Source: Anaeramoeba flamelloides
Taxonomy: Eukaryota; Metamonada; Anaeramoebidae
Assembly (NCBI GenBank): GCA_027625915.1
Contig: JANTQA010000018.1
Coordinates: 929,718 to 993,717, forward strand
Reading direction: 5' to 3'
DNA length: 64,000 nt
Shown: positions 1 through 11,400 of the stretch, one piece after another
How the letters are laid out: every line of letters begins with the position of its first letter
Numbering within the stretch: the stretch's first letter is position 1
Notes under the pieces: model-generated
Seen by the model: the letters and a program-made list of their open reading frames with translations, nothing else
The model's database searches: none
What the model was told of the DNA's origin: nothing
Program-made: the position numbers and the translations under genes

Positions 1-189
1 GAACTTAAGATCATTAATATAAATTTCAATAAATATTATATTATTCCAATGTGAAGCTAGTTGTGTTGATGCTTCATGTTTAATAATTAAAAATAAATAA
101 AAATTATATAATACCTTAAACCCTTCACCGTATTTGGAAAACATAAAAAAAAAAATCAAATATTTACTAATTTTACCCTTTTTAATCAC

Positions 190-1240
190 TTCATTTATAA
201 TTAACACTATTGGTTAATAAAAATAAGTCTTATGATCAAAAAAGTATTTTTGAGAGATTTATTCCCATTTAAGTTGAAAAATCCAATTTTCAGGTTATAT
301 TAAGATTTTTTTCAAAATACAACAGATATAAATTTGAAAACTTCTTTTCTTCATAGTTATGAGGTTATTATATTTCAAAAATATATTAAATCAGATGAAT
401 ATCTTTTTAATATTAATTCAATTATTCTGACTATTAAAGAATTTTATGTTCTTTTAAATTGAAATAAAATATTTTTTCCTTTGATTTTCCTTCTAGGTTT
501 TTTTTAATTTTTGAAATAAACAGAAAATTTTAATAAATTTTAGATTTATTCCAAAAAATTAAAAAAAACATAGTACAAATTCCTTTTAGTTTTTAATATT
601 TGTAAAGAATTGATAAAAATCAATGAATTAAACCCAATTATTTTGAATCGAGGAAAACACAGGACACTCTACGGCACTTGAAGGACACTTTCTTTATATT
701 TTCTAGGTTTTCAAAGAATAGAGTAAAACCAGTAGTTTTTCATCCATTCTTTCAAATTCTGGAAAACCCAGGAAACAGATATATTTATCAATAATATTTT
801 ATTTATTTTTTTTTTTCTGTAATTTTGTATTGTAGATGAATTCAATCAATTTTCAAACGATGAATTATTATCTATCAAATTAAATATCTCCAAGTTGAAT
901 TAAACAGAAATTCATTCTAACAAGATTCAAAAATTTTCACCCTAAAATAGACCTTTTTTTCACTACATGAAACTTTTAAAAATCTTATTCCTAATAATAA
1001 CAATAAATACAATAGCCTCAAGATTTGTAATTACCAAAATATTAGTTATATTTTAAATTAACATAACTATTAATGATGTAACATAAATGAAAGTAGAAAT
1101 TTTATCTAAATTTAATTTTTACTAATATTTTTTCCTACGGTAGTATTATCTACGAATAATAAAACCTCAATTTTAACTGTACAAATTTTGATAAAGAGTA
1201 TTTATTAGTAATTTTAAAAAAACACAAATGATTGAAAATT
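190..1240 (+). repeat. Dispersed repeat R8, copy 1 (about 1 kb, non-coding)
   Basis: Similar in the same orientation to about 49370-50190. Shared blocks include ACTATTGGTTAATAAAA, a stretch ending AAAATCCAATTTTC, and the late block with AATAAATACAATAGCCTCA. It holds an A/T-rich foldback near 490-575 and a block with CTCTACGGCACTTGAAGGA whose relatives recur near 49735 and, inverted, near 5720. No long reading frame is present. Ends are approximate because both copies are diverged. The first ~190 bases of the window hold nothing I recognise. Confidence 0.6.
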
Positions 1241-1392
1241 TTGGGTGATTTTTATTTTTCTAAAGTGAATATTTCTTTAAATTTTGATCAAAAAGTGAAA
1301 GCAAAAGCTCAAAAAAAAATAAAAATCTCATTAAAAAATAAAAAAAACAAACAAAAAACAAAAAAAAAACAAAAATAAAGCAAAAAACAAAT

Positions 1393-4264
1393 CTAATTTT
1401 TATTTTGTAATTTTGATTCTAAATTTGAGATAGTTTCTTTTAATTTACTGTTTTCTTCTTTTAGTGTTCCTAATCTTTGATTGTCGTCATGAATTTTCTC
1501 GTATAAAACATTTTGATTTTTTTTTAAAAATTTGTTTTCATTTTTAATATCTGATAAATCTTTTTGCAGAGGAAAAGATTCTTGTTCTTTAAATGACATT
1601 AATTTCCGAGTTTCTTCTTGATAATTTTCAATTTTTTGTTCATAATTTGAGATTTCATTTTCTTGTACATTAATATTCTGCGAATGCTTAGATAATTCAT
1701 TGTTAAGATTTTCAATTATTTTTTTTTCAGAATTGTTTTCTTGTGTAATTATTTCCAATTGTCTTGATGCGTTATTGACTTCTTGGCCCAATTCCAAATG
1801 TTGATTTTTTAATTTTTCTAACTCTATAAGCATTTTTTCGATTGCCTGTTGGTTTAATAACATATTAGAATTCTTATCTTTGTTTTCTTTATTTGAAAGT
1901 TGGGATTGTATTGATTCAAAGTATTTTTTCAATAATTTTGTAAAGCTTTTATCATAATAATAAATAAAATATTTTTTAGATTTCTCTTGGAAAAGTTCAT
2001 CATTCTTTTCCGAATCTATATCATCATTATCAAAATTATTATTGATTTTATTATTTTGGTAATTATTGTTGTTGTTCTTATTATTTATTTTATTTAATTG
2101 GGATGTTTCAATTAAAAGGTTTTCAATTTTTTCATTTTCGCCTTTCATAAATTCCTTGGAACGGAATAATATATTTATTTTTTTTAGGTATTGCTCAATG
2201 CCTACATACGTTTTTACGATATTATCAATCCCATGATCTTTTTTAGAAAATAACATAACTAATCCAATAACAATTGCAGAAAGTCCTTGTATATGAATAT
2301 TTTGATCACCAACAATTAAAGAAATTAAAAATGGGAAAAATTGAGTTTGGTTAATTTGCATGTGGAGTAAATTTTCAATTATTTGGGGGAATTCGTACAT
2401 CCAAATACTCAATAAAATCAAAATTCCGATTCTTTTATAATTATTCGGTTTTTCTAAATTACTTTCCAAAATAAATATTTTAATAATTTGTTGTAATAAT
2501 AAATCATTGGACTTTTTTTGTTCTTTATTAACAACTGTTGAAAGCAATATTCTTTTTGTTTGGATATTATTTTTTATTATTTCTGATAAAATTAAACAAG
2601 CAAAATAAATTTTAAATTCATCAATTTTCTTTTTCTTTTCCTTTTCATTTTCCTTTTTTTGATCCTTTTCCTTTTCTTTATTCGTTTCCTTTTTTTTTTC
2701 TTTATTCGTTTCCTTTTCTTTATTCGTTTCCTTTTTTGTTTTGTTTTCATTTCCATTTTCTGTTTCATTTCCTTCTTCTTCTTTGAAGCAAAATGCTGAA
2801 ATTATAATTTTCCAAATATCAAAATTATTATTTTCATTTATTTCTAATTCTGAAAGTGTTTTCATATTATTTAAATTTTGTGAAATTGTATTGTTATTAG
2901 TCTTCTTTATTAAACCTTTCGCGACAAACATTTGAATTTCAGAATTTTTCAATAATCTTTTTAAAGTATAAATAGAAGCGATTCTTAATTCAATTTCTGT
3001 TGAAAAAAAAGATAAATTAATCAAATGATCAATAATAGTAACTTTTTCATTTCTTTGATTTGCTAATTTAAGATTCGAAAATGTTAATTGGTTAACCCTA
3101 TGTTCATTAACAATCTCACCAAGCAAAATAAATAATTGGCTTTTTAAATTCACAGATATAAAGGGTTGTGTCGTTAGAAATAAAAGATCATTAAAAGACT
3201 CAACCAAAATGTCTTGGGTCCTAATGATATTTGGTGCAGTTGTTTCTTCGTCGTGTCTTGATAACAAACATAAAAATACCTCAATTATTTTTTGAATTGT
3301 AAATTGTTTTGATGTTGAGCTTAATTTTGTTGATAAATCTTCACTTGATAGTTTAAAAATGTTTGAAAAAATTTTTATGCAACCAGTTTCTCGAAAATGG
3401 TTCTATTTCAATTAAGTTTTGTGTTTATTTTAAAAATTAAAAAAAGTTTTGTTTCATTTTAAAAGGATAAGTAAAAAAAAATCAAATTGTTTGTGAGAAA
3501 AAAAATGGGATTTAATCAACTTCTTTTTTTTTTTTTTTTTTTTTTTTTTTGAAGAAAAGAATTATTAGAAAAGGTTTTACCTTGTTTGAAGAATTTTCAG
3601 AGAGTAAAGTTAGTATGATTTTAAAACAATCATAAATTACAATCTTTCCTTGTGATTCTGTTTCTTTTATGATAATTTGATAAAGCAATTCAAAAACTGA
3701 TTCAAATGCAACAATTTTCTGAATATCGGAATTCTTTTTTATCACTTCGTATATTAATAGAATGGATTGGTTTTGTATTACCTCGCTTCGATCACGAAGA
3801 AGATCGATAATCCTTGGGATCCCGTTTGGGTTTTTCAATATTTTTTCTTGAACCAATTCGTTATCGTGCTTTAAAAGCACCGTCAATAACTTGATTGTCA
3901 AGTATCGGATTTTTGATTCAGAGTCAGCTAGTTTTGTCAAAAGCATACTTACAGATTGCTTGTCATTTAAGATTTCTTTAGCATTTTCATAGTAAATTTG
4001 TTGTTCATAGTTTGTTGGTGTTATTAATGTGAGGATAGATTCTAAAAGAGGTAAGGTTTTTTTGGGATCTTTTTCTTCACTCACAAGGAAAAGCAGCCTC
4101 TTTAATGATTTCCCACACCAGAGTGGATACTTGGAAGAGAATTTTCGAAGCTCTTGGATGGTATTAGAATGGTCTTCTTTTTGTTCATTTAAACTTTCAA
4201 TTAGTTCGGAAATATATTGTTGATCATCAAAGTCTGGAGAGATAAATTTTTTGAAGAAATCCAT
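1393..4264 (-). CDS. USO1: USO1/p115 general vesicular transport factor (Golgi tether)
   Basis: Two exons, 4264-3581 and 3402-1393, joined in phase 0 across a 178-bp GTAAAA...ATAG intron that contains a long T tract; 897 residues (human p115 is about 960). The N-terminal two thirds match the p115 armadillo-like head: KIVAFESVFELL corresponds to p115 KIVAFENAFERL, the splice junction rebuilds SSNK-NHFRETGCI (p115 NxNFFREGSYI), and YFIYYYDKSFTKLLKKYFESI matches the end of the head. The last ~150 residues are a heptad coiled coil, as expected for the homodimer stalk. By family knowledge it tethers ER-to-Golgi vesicles with Rab1/GM130-type partners. I chose the ATG at 4264 (MDFFKKFISP): the open frame continues upstream to 4402, but that extension runs into a transposon end and lacks family similarity. 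A K/E/T/N-rich low-complexity insert lies inside the head at about residues 436-488. Confidence 0.93.
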
Positions 4265-4389
4265 AATTTGGGGAGTTGTGAGGATTGAAAAAAAATGATT
4301 TAGTATATTGAGTTTTTGAAAACAGGTTGAGTGTTGTTTTTTTTTGAAAGTAACATTTATCAAAAACAGTTTGTTAGATTCGTTTTGTA

Positions 4390-4586
4390 GACCCAATTCC
4401 ACTTTTAAGGCACAAATTTTGAATGAAAATTAAGGCATAATAAAAATCTCAAATTAAGGCACTTTTTTTAGAAATTTTTTTACTATAAATTATTTTGCTA
4501 GAATCTGAATTTTGTGACTTAATTTGAGATTTTTTTGAGCCTGAAATTTTATTTAAAAGTTTGTGACTTAAAAGTAGAACCTACGG
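4390..4586. repeat. MITE family R1, copy a (diverged), upstream of USO1
   Basis: Inverted-repeat element flanked by TA (4388-4389 and 4587-4588). Left arm has CACTTTTAAGGCACAAA and ATCTCAAATTAAGGCAC; the right arm is its complement with GACTTAATTTGAGAT and GTGACTTAAAAGTAG. It is the most diverged of the TA-flanked copies. It lies 126-322 bp upstream of the USO1 start codon, so it may form part of that promoter. Confidence 0.8.
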
Positions 4587-6745
4587 TATATAAATTTTAA
4601 ACCTTTCAACAACGTAAAGATACTTTACAACATGTTCAAATATTTGGCAAAATTTTTAGATGGGAAGAATTGTAAAAGATATAAAACTTTGTATAGTATA
4701 AAAATTTTTTTGTGATGTTGATTTAAAATAATTGATTTTACTTATTATTGTGATTTTTATTTTATATGGTAGTGTGATTATTATATTTTTATGATTTTTG
4801 TTACAAAACAGGATACATCATGATTTTTAAATATTATAAGGTATAGATTACTAATATTATGATAATTATGTAATCTTCAGAACCTCTCTTTTATAAAATA
4901 CAATTCAAATTCAAATTTTGTAAAATTCTACTTGATTCCATTCTCTAATTCCAATAAAAATACTTTGAATGGATATAAATCAACTTCAAATTGGCTATAA
5001 TTAAGATAATCCTTAAAAAAAAATTTTGGGAAAAAATTTCTTTTGAATGTTTAATAATGAAATTTTATTAAGGAAATGGTATCTTTTTTATTTTTGAATG
5101 AAATTTGAATTTTACATGTTAATTCTCAAAGAATTTAAATTTTGATTAAAAAGATAGGAATTTTTTATTATTAGAAATAATATATATAGGAATTTGGCTT
5201 GGAAAAGGAAACAATCCAAAAAAATATAAAAAAAAATAAAATGATTTTTAACCAAAAAAAAAAAACGAAGATATTGAGTCTAATTACAAATGTTCAAATC
5301 AACGTGTCTTAGCCAATTGTTTTATGGATTATTCATCTTTTGTTCAATTAAAAAAATTTTCAACAAGATTTATGTTTGGATACCGAAAAAAATTGACCAA
5401 ATTTTAAAAAAATTATCCTTATTCTCCCAGCATAATTTATAAAACTGAAGAAAAAAAATGACCAAGTCAGAACTTCAATTTCTAAAAGAAGATATAAACT
5501 CAAAAATAAATTAGAAATTCTGGGTTTAAGATCACTTATCAAAAAATTTAAATTTAATAAAAAAGATAATGAAAATATTCATTGGGAAATAGATAACTTA
5601 AAATTTTTTAGATGTGAATCTCAATCAATTAAGAGAAAACTTGATTATAAATTGTTCTGGGTGGAAAGGTCAGGAATATTGAAAAATTATTATTATACTA
5701 ACATTATAAACAAACAGGTATGCTGTCGAGTGTCGTAGAGTAAAGTATGTTATTTTGGAGTTTTCTGTTTTATCTTTAAAGTGTTCTAGGTTTTTTTGAG
5801 GTTTTCTATTTGATTTGACAATCTATCGATTTTCGTTCGGTTTTTTTTACTTTTTGAGATAAACCGAAAATTTATTAAAATTTTCAGTTTATTTCAATAA
5901 GTAAAAAAAACCTAGAACACCACATAAATAAAATAGTAAACCTCAAAAAAACCTAGAACACTTAACAAATAAAACAGAAAAATCAAGAAAATCTAAAGAC
6001 ATTTTTCCAGAATTCAAAAGAAATAGAGGAAAATCTTTAATTTCGCTCAATTCTTTCAAATTTTGGAAAAGTAACTGATGTTTTTTTTTTAATTTAAGAA
6101 ATAAACAGAAAATTAAATAAATTTTCTTTTAATTTCTAAAACAAAAACAAAACCAAACATTTATAAGAGGAAATTAATCACCTCATTTCAAAATAATAAA
6201 AAAAGTGGAGAATTTATAGAAAATAGGAACGACATCAAAATAAATTTTAATTAGAGTATTTAACAATTTGTTAATTGTAATTTAATAAAGAGTTTATAAT
6301 AATATGATCTATTTAAAAACATCCAAAAAATTTTCTTAATAAAACTTCTAATTGGATTTAAGAGCAAATTTTATATTCGGTATTAAAAAAAAAAACTATT
6401 AAAAGTTTCTTAGACACTTAAAATCAAATTGAAATTATCCATGAACTTTTGATTTGGTTAAAAAAAAAGAAAATTAAAATCAAAGGAAAGAACTATGAGA
6501 ATGGCTCATAGTCTTTTTTTAAAAAATCTCTATTTTAAAAATAATAAAAATATTTTTATTTAGTAACTTCATCAAAAATATATTTGATCGGGAAAAAAAA
6601 AAAAAAACAATTCTTTTCAGGATTCGATTAATTTATTGGTTTTATTATTTTAATTTTTTAGAATTTTGAAAATCAATCAAAAAGAAATGCTCTTTATCTT
6701 TTACAAGATAATAATAAAACAAATAATTTTCTTTATTGCTTGTCA
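4587..6745. other. Intergenic, USO1 5' to CEPT 3'
   Basis: About 2.2 kb with no supportable gene. It contains the foldback at 5780-5961 and segments near 5700-6130 related to the middle of repeat R8 (GTCGAGTGTCGTAGAGTAAAG near 5722; AAATAAACAGAAAATT near 6106). The rest is A/T-rich sequence with no signal I can interpret. Confidence 0.6.
5780..5961. repeat. Near-perfect foldback (hairpin) element between TTAA sites
   Basis: The left arm starts GTGTTCTAGGTTTTTTTGAG and the right arm ends with its complement, ending CCTAGAACAC; the inner arms (TTTTTTTTACTTTTTGAGAT against its complement) also pair, so almost the whole 180 bp is palindromic. TTAA lies on both sides (5776-5779, 5962-5965). A relative is in the centre of repeat R8 (about 490-575). 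Confidence 0.7.
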
Positions 6746-7774
6746 TTAATTTGTTTTTCGATTTTTAATTTTCAAAAGTGAAATGTTAAGATACCTTTTT
6801 GTTTGATTGATAATATTAATTGAAAGATGAAGCAAAAGTAAGATAACTAATAATAAGAACATGATAAAAAATGCTTTTGGTGCAATAAAATATTTACCAG
6901 CAAATATGTATATAATTAATATTGCGAATGGTGCAATGAAAGATACCGAAAAAAACCAATAATTAAAATCTTTTGTTATATGAGAAAGGAGCATTCTAAA
7001 CTATTATTATATAATTAACAAAATTTTTAAGATTTTTCAAAATTTAAAAATTTTTATATTTGTTAAAAAAAAAAATAATAAATGAATGAAAATGAAAATA
7101 AATACGTTTGCGTTTGTTGCCAAAATCCCAAAGAAAGTGTAATAACCTTCCAATCATTGCGAATAAAATCTTTGAAAATAAACCCAGTTAAAGTTGCAAT
7201 CAATAATATAAAAACTAATGGAAGAGAAGCTTTAGAAATCTCCCAAATTTTATTTTTTTGTTTTTGAAACACTTTAAAAATATTGATACACGAGCAAACT
7301 TGTCCATATAAAAACATTATTAAAAAGGAGATCACTGCCATTTTCGATATCTTTAAACCAAATAATGTTCCAGTTAAAAGTCTTGGAACTATACAAAATT
7401 TATAAATAATTATTTCGTGCAATTACATATGTAATAAATTTGAGCATAGATTAATAATAATAATAATAAGCATAACACCATATAACCTGGTATATTAGTA
7501 ATGAATGAAAATAAAAACTAAAATAGAAAAAGTTATTAAAAATATTTTACATAAGGTTAATATTATATTTAAGATCACTAAACCGCATACACCTTCATCA
7601 GCTCCATTTAAGACAGGTAAATGAAATATTCCACAAATATATCTATAAATGTATTATTTTTAAAAGTCAAAAAAAAAAAAAAATTGTTTTTTGTTTGAAT
7701 AATATTGTTTTTATAAATTTCATAAAATTGTTTTAGTATTGCTTTTTGTTTTAAATCAATGAAGGTATTATTTT

Positions 7775-7813
<39 letters not shown>

Positions 7814-8398
7814 CTCTTTTTAGTCAAACGAGCCCAGTTTTATTGGAGAAATAGAATATATTCTATGTGTTTGATTCATTATTCTTCTTAAACTCAAATT
7901 TTAATTTTTAGATCAAAATCATTTTTTCTCATTTTCAATTTTTTTTTTCTCATTTAGTCAATTGTATTTTGCTTTGCTTTTTTTTCTTCTTCTTTTTTTT
8001 TATTGTTTTTTTTTTTTTTTATCTTTTTTCTTTTTAAAAAAATTAAATTTGAAAAAAAAAATGTTTGGAACCCCAAATTAACATTAAGAAAAGTGAAGCT
8101 TTGTATTTTCTTTTAAAATTCATACATTTACAAGTAAAAAATCTTATTGTCAACAATTTTAATTTCCTAAAGAAATTGAAAATTTTGCATTAGAAGTTCC
8201 AATGAAAAGTGCACAAAATTTTTTTACATTTTTTTTTTTTTTGAATTTTTATGGTTTTTTCATGCTTTTCTTTCATGGTTATCGACTTTAATTCGTTGTT
8301 TATTATATCTGATATTTCTAAACAATTTAAGTTTGGTTGATTCTTCAAAATAAAGCTGAATTTTTCATTTTTGGCTTGGGCCCTTTGAGTGAAATGGA

Positions 8399-8435
<37 letters not shown>

Positions 8436-11400
8436 ACGATGATGAAGGTAGGGTAATGATTTTATTAAGAGACAATTAAACTTGAAAAACAAAAATATCT
8501 TTATTACTCGAGAGAAACGAATTCTCATTTTCAATTAATTCGTTTTTTTCCAATTAAATTTTCAGCAAAAAAATCTTATCCGTTTTTTCCATTTGAATTT
8601 TTAGGTTTTGAAAAACAAGAAAAATTTTCTAAACATTTTTATTTTTCAAAATTTCTATTTTAGTGATTTCTGAGAGTTTGAATGGGTAAATTATTTTTGA
8701 AATTATAATTGTCTTTCAAAAAATAAGATATTTACAAAAAATTGGGAAAAATTTATTGTAAAAAATATATTTATGAACCTCAAATCCGAATAAAATTATT
8801 TAAATATCCAAAAATTTTTCTTAGCTATTTATTGATTCCTAATAACACACCAATTTGTTTGTTAAAAAGACATTACATAAATAAAATATATGAAAATTTC
8901 TGAGATCGATTTTAAATGATATTTTTTCAATGTTGAAAATTGGTGTTAGTTTTTTTTTCTTTTTGATCAAAAAATAGTTTTCATAAGAGGATAATCTCAT
9001 CAAATTTCCAAATAGAATTGAACAAATAGAACCACATTTTATCATTTAAAAGATCATTTGTACCATTGTAATATATTGGACTTTTTTTATTGGAATTTTT
9101 TGTGCCTTATTTTCTCCAAAAAAAGTCCATTTTTTTTTCATTTTTTCAAAATCTTTTAATGAACATATTTTAAAATAAATACATAGGTAATTGATTCAAT
9201 TGGTATTAGTATTTCTTTTTAATTTAGTATTACCAATTTACAAAAAGAATTATGTGAAAAGGCAATATTATTTGAAATCTAAAAAAAAAAATACATTTTT
9301 TTTTTAAAATATCTTTTAAGAAAAATAAATGTTAAGAATATAAAAAATGTTCAATGAGTATAGTAAATTTTTTTTCCGATCGATCTTGTGTAAAAAAAAA
9401 ATAAATAGTAAAAATGATATCTTTTAAAAATACCGAAAAAGAAATTCTGCCTTATGTATAAAAAAGAAAGAGTGGAATAAAAAAGAAAGAAGGCACTTAC
9501 TCTTCAAGATTAAGAAAATAATATGTTGTTGTTGCAATTAAAACGGCAATGTATATGGTTAATCCCTCATTCAAGTTAACAGACATCACTCCAATATGAA
9601 GAAAAAACTGTGATTATAGAATATGATAAAAAAGAAAATAGATGAAATTTTTGTTAATTTTTACAGTAAAGATAGAGATTTTTTGGTTACTAAAAGTAAA
9701 TAATTTTGAAGAGTGCTTTTTCTTCTAAAAATTTTTTATCTACATATTACAATGCTTTTTGTACAAATTTTGAAAATTAAATATTTTGTTCTATTTGTGA
9801 ATTGATTTTAAAAGAAAATTCACAACCTAGATAAAAAGAATTCATAAAATAACCTTAAGGTAAATAGAATTGAGTCATCTTTATTTGAATTTTGGTAAGA
9901 ATAAATTTAAAATATTTAACTTTTCCATTTTAGAAACTCCTGGTTTTATTTTTCAATATTAAAGTTTAAATTGGATCTCAAATACAAATTCCTTCAATCA
10001 ATTTTCAATTCGGATTTCCAAACAAAACAAAAGATAATAAATATTGGGTTTATCTTTTCTAAAAGGGATTTTGTAAAAAAAAGACGAGAAAACAAGGTAG
10101 ATTTACATTGATTCAAAAATATAAAAGTAAAAAATTGTGAAAATTCTAGAATCCTTTTTTGGTTCTCTTATCAAATTTATCTGACTCTTGATGTTAAAAA
10201 GGAAACACAAGTGTAAAGGTAAGTTTAATTTGCTTTTCAGTGAAAATTCAACACAATTTCAATCAAAAATTTACATGATTACAAAAATATCAAATTTGAA
10301 AAAGTCATTAAGGAAGTACGTACATTTTACTTTTTTGAAAAAATTTAATTGTGTTAACATTACTAAAAAATATTTTTTTGAGTGTCAGCAACTATTCAAA
10401 CTTTGAAACCAAAACACCACTCACTAGTCTATTCATGAAAGAAAACGAAATCAAAGTAATTCAGATTTGAATCTTAAATTTTTCAATTTTTTGAACATTT
10501 TTTTTTGATTCAAATTTTAGGTTTTATTAAATTTGGTTTTGGATCTCGAGATGTGTTTATACGAACGATTGAAATTAATCAAACAGTAAACCAAAAAAAT
10601 ATACCCGAATAGGTGTGCATTTGAAACAAATATTTTCTTTTAGAAGACCAAACATGAAAGATCACCATTCCAAATAAATTTATTGAAATCAAGAATGAAA
10701 AAAAAAAAAATCGATAAAAGCCTATATTTTCAAAGATTGGTTTTCTTTATCTTCTTAGTTTGTATGAATACAAACTATTTTTTTCCATGAATTTCTCGCC
10801 ACATTACTATTTGTTATTATTTTATAAAACCTTTTTTGACAAATTTGTTTTCAAAATTCTTTTTTAAAATATTTTTATCAAACAAAGCCAAAACAAGGAA
10901 TACTATTTCAAAAATTAAAATAAAGGGGTTGAATTCTTGGAATCAAAAAACAGTTACAAAAGATTCAAATCAAAATAATTGAAAATTTCAATAACAAATT
11001 TCAATCAGATTCAGTATTTTTTTGAGTTCTCATTTTAATGGAAAATAAATAATTATAAAATCAAACGCATTTGTCCAATAAACGGTCATTCCCAAGAAGA
11101 ATTAAAAAAATCTTGTATTTTCTGAACTAAAACTAGAATTAGATGACATAAATGAAAATAGGGATTTTTAAATTCATTTTGGAAATTCTTTAGAAATAAA
11201 CAGTAATTTGTTTTTCAAAAATTTTCCAAACATAATTTTTTTCATAAAGAATTAAAAATAAAACCAAATAAAGAAAAAGTAATTGTGTAAAATGTTATAG
11301 ATAAGATCAAGTAATAAATGATTTTTATTTATTTTTTTTTCGATCAATTTTTTCATTTTTTTGATTTCCGTTTTGTTGTTGGTATGAAAATATCTTATAA

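Larger units (their letters stand above)
7643..9500 (-). other. Long CEPT intron (1.86 kb) with TA microsatellites and repeat segment
   Basis: Bounded by donor GAAGA|GTAAGT (minus strand, 9500) and acceptor ATAG|ATATATTTG (7643). It contains (TA)18 and (TA)15 tracts and a segment near 8060-8420 similar to 19220-19560 (ACATTAAGAAA, TCATGCTTTT and GAAATGGAGTTT blocks). No coding signal was seen. Confidence 0.7.

Noticed and set aside
10188-10406. Plus-strand 72-codon frame beginning MMLKRKHKCKGK
   Set aside because: It crosses the TTAA border of R7 copy A and is not preserved in copies B or C.
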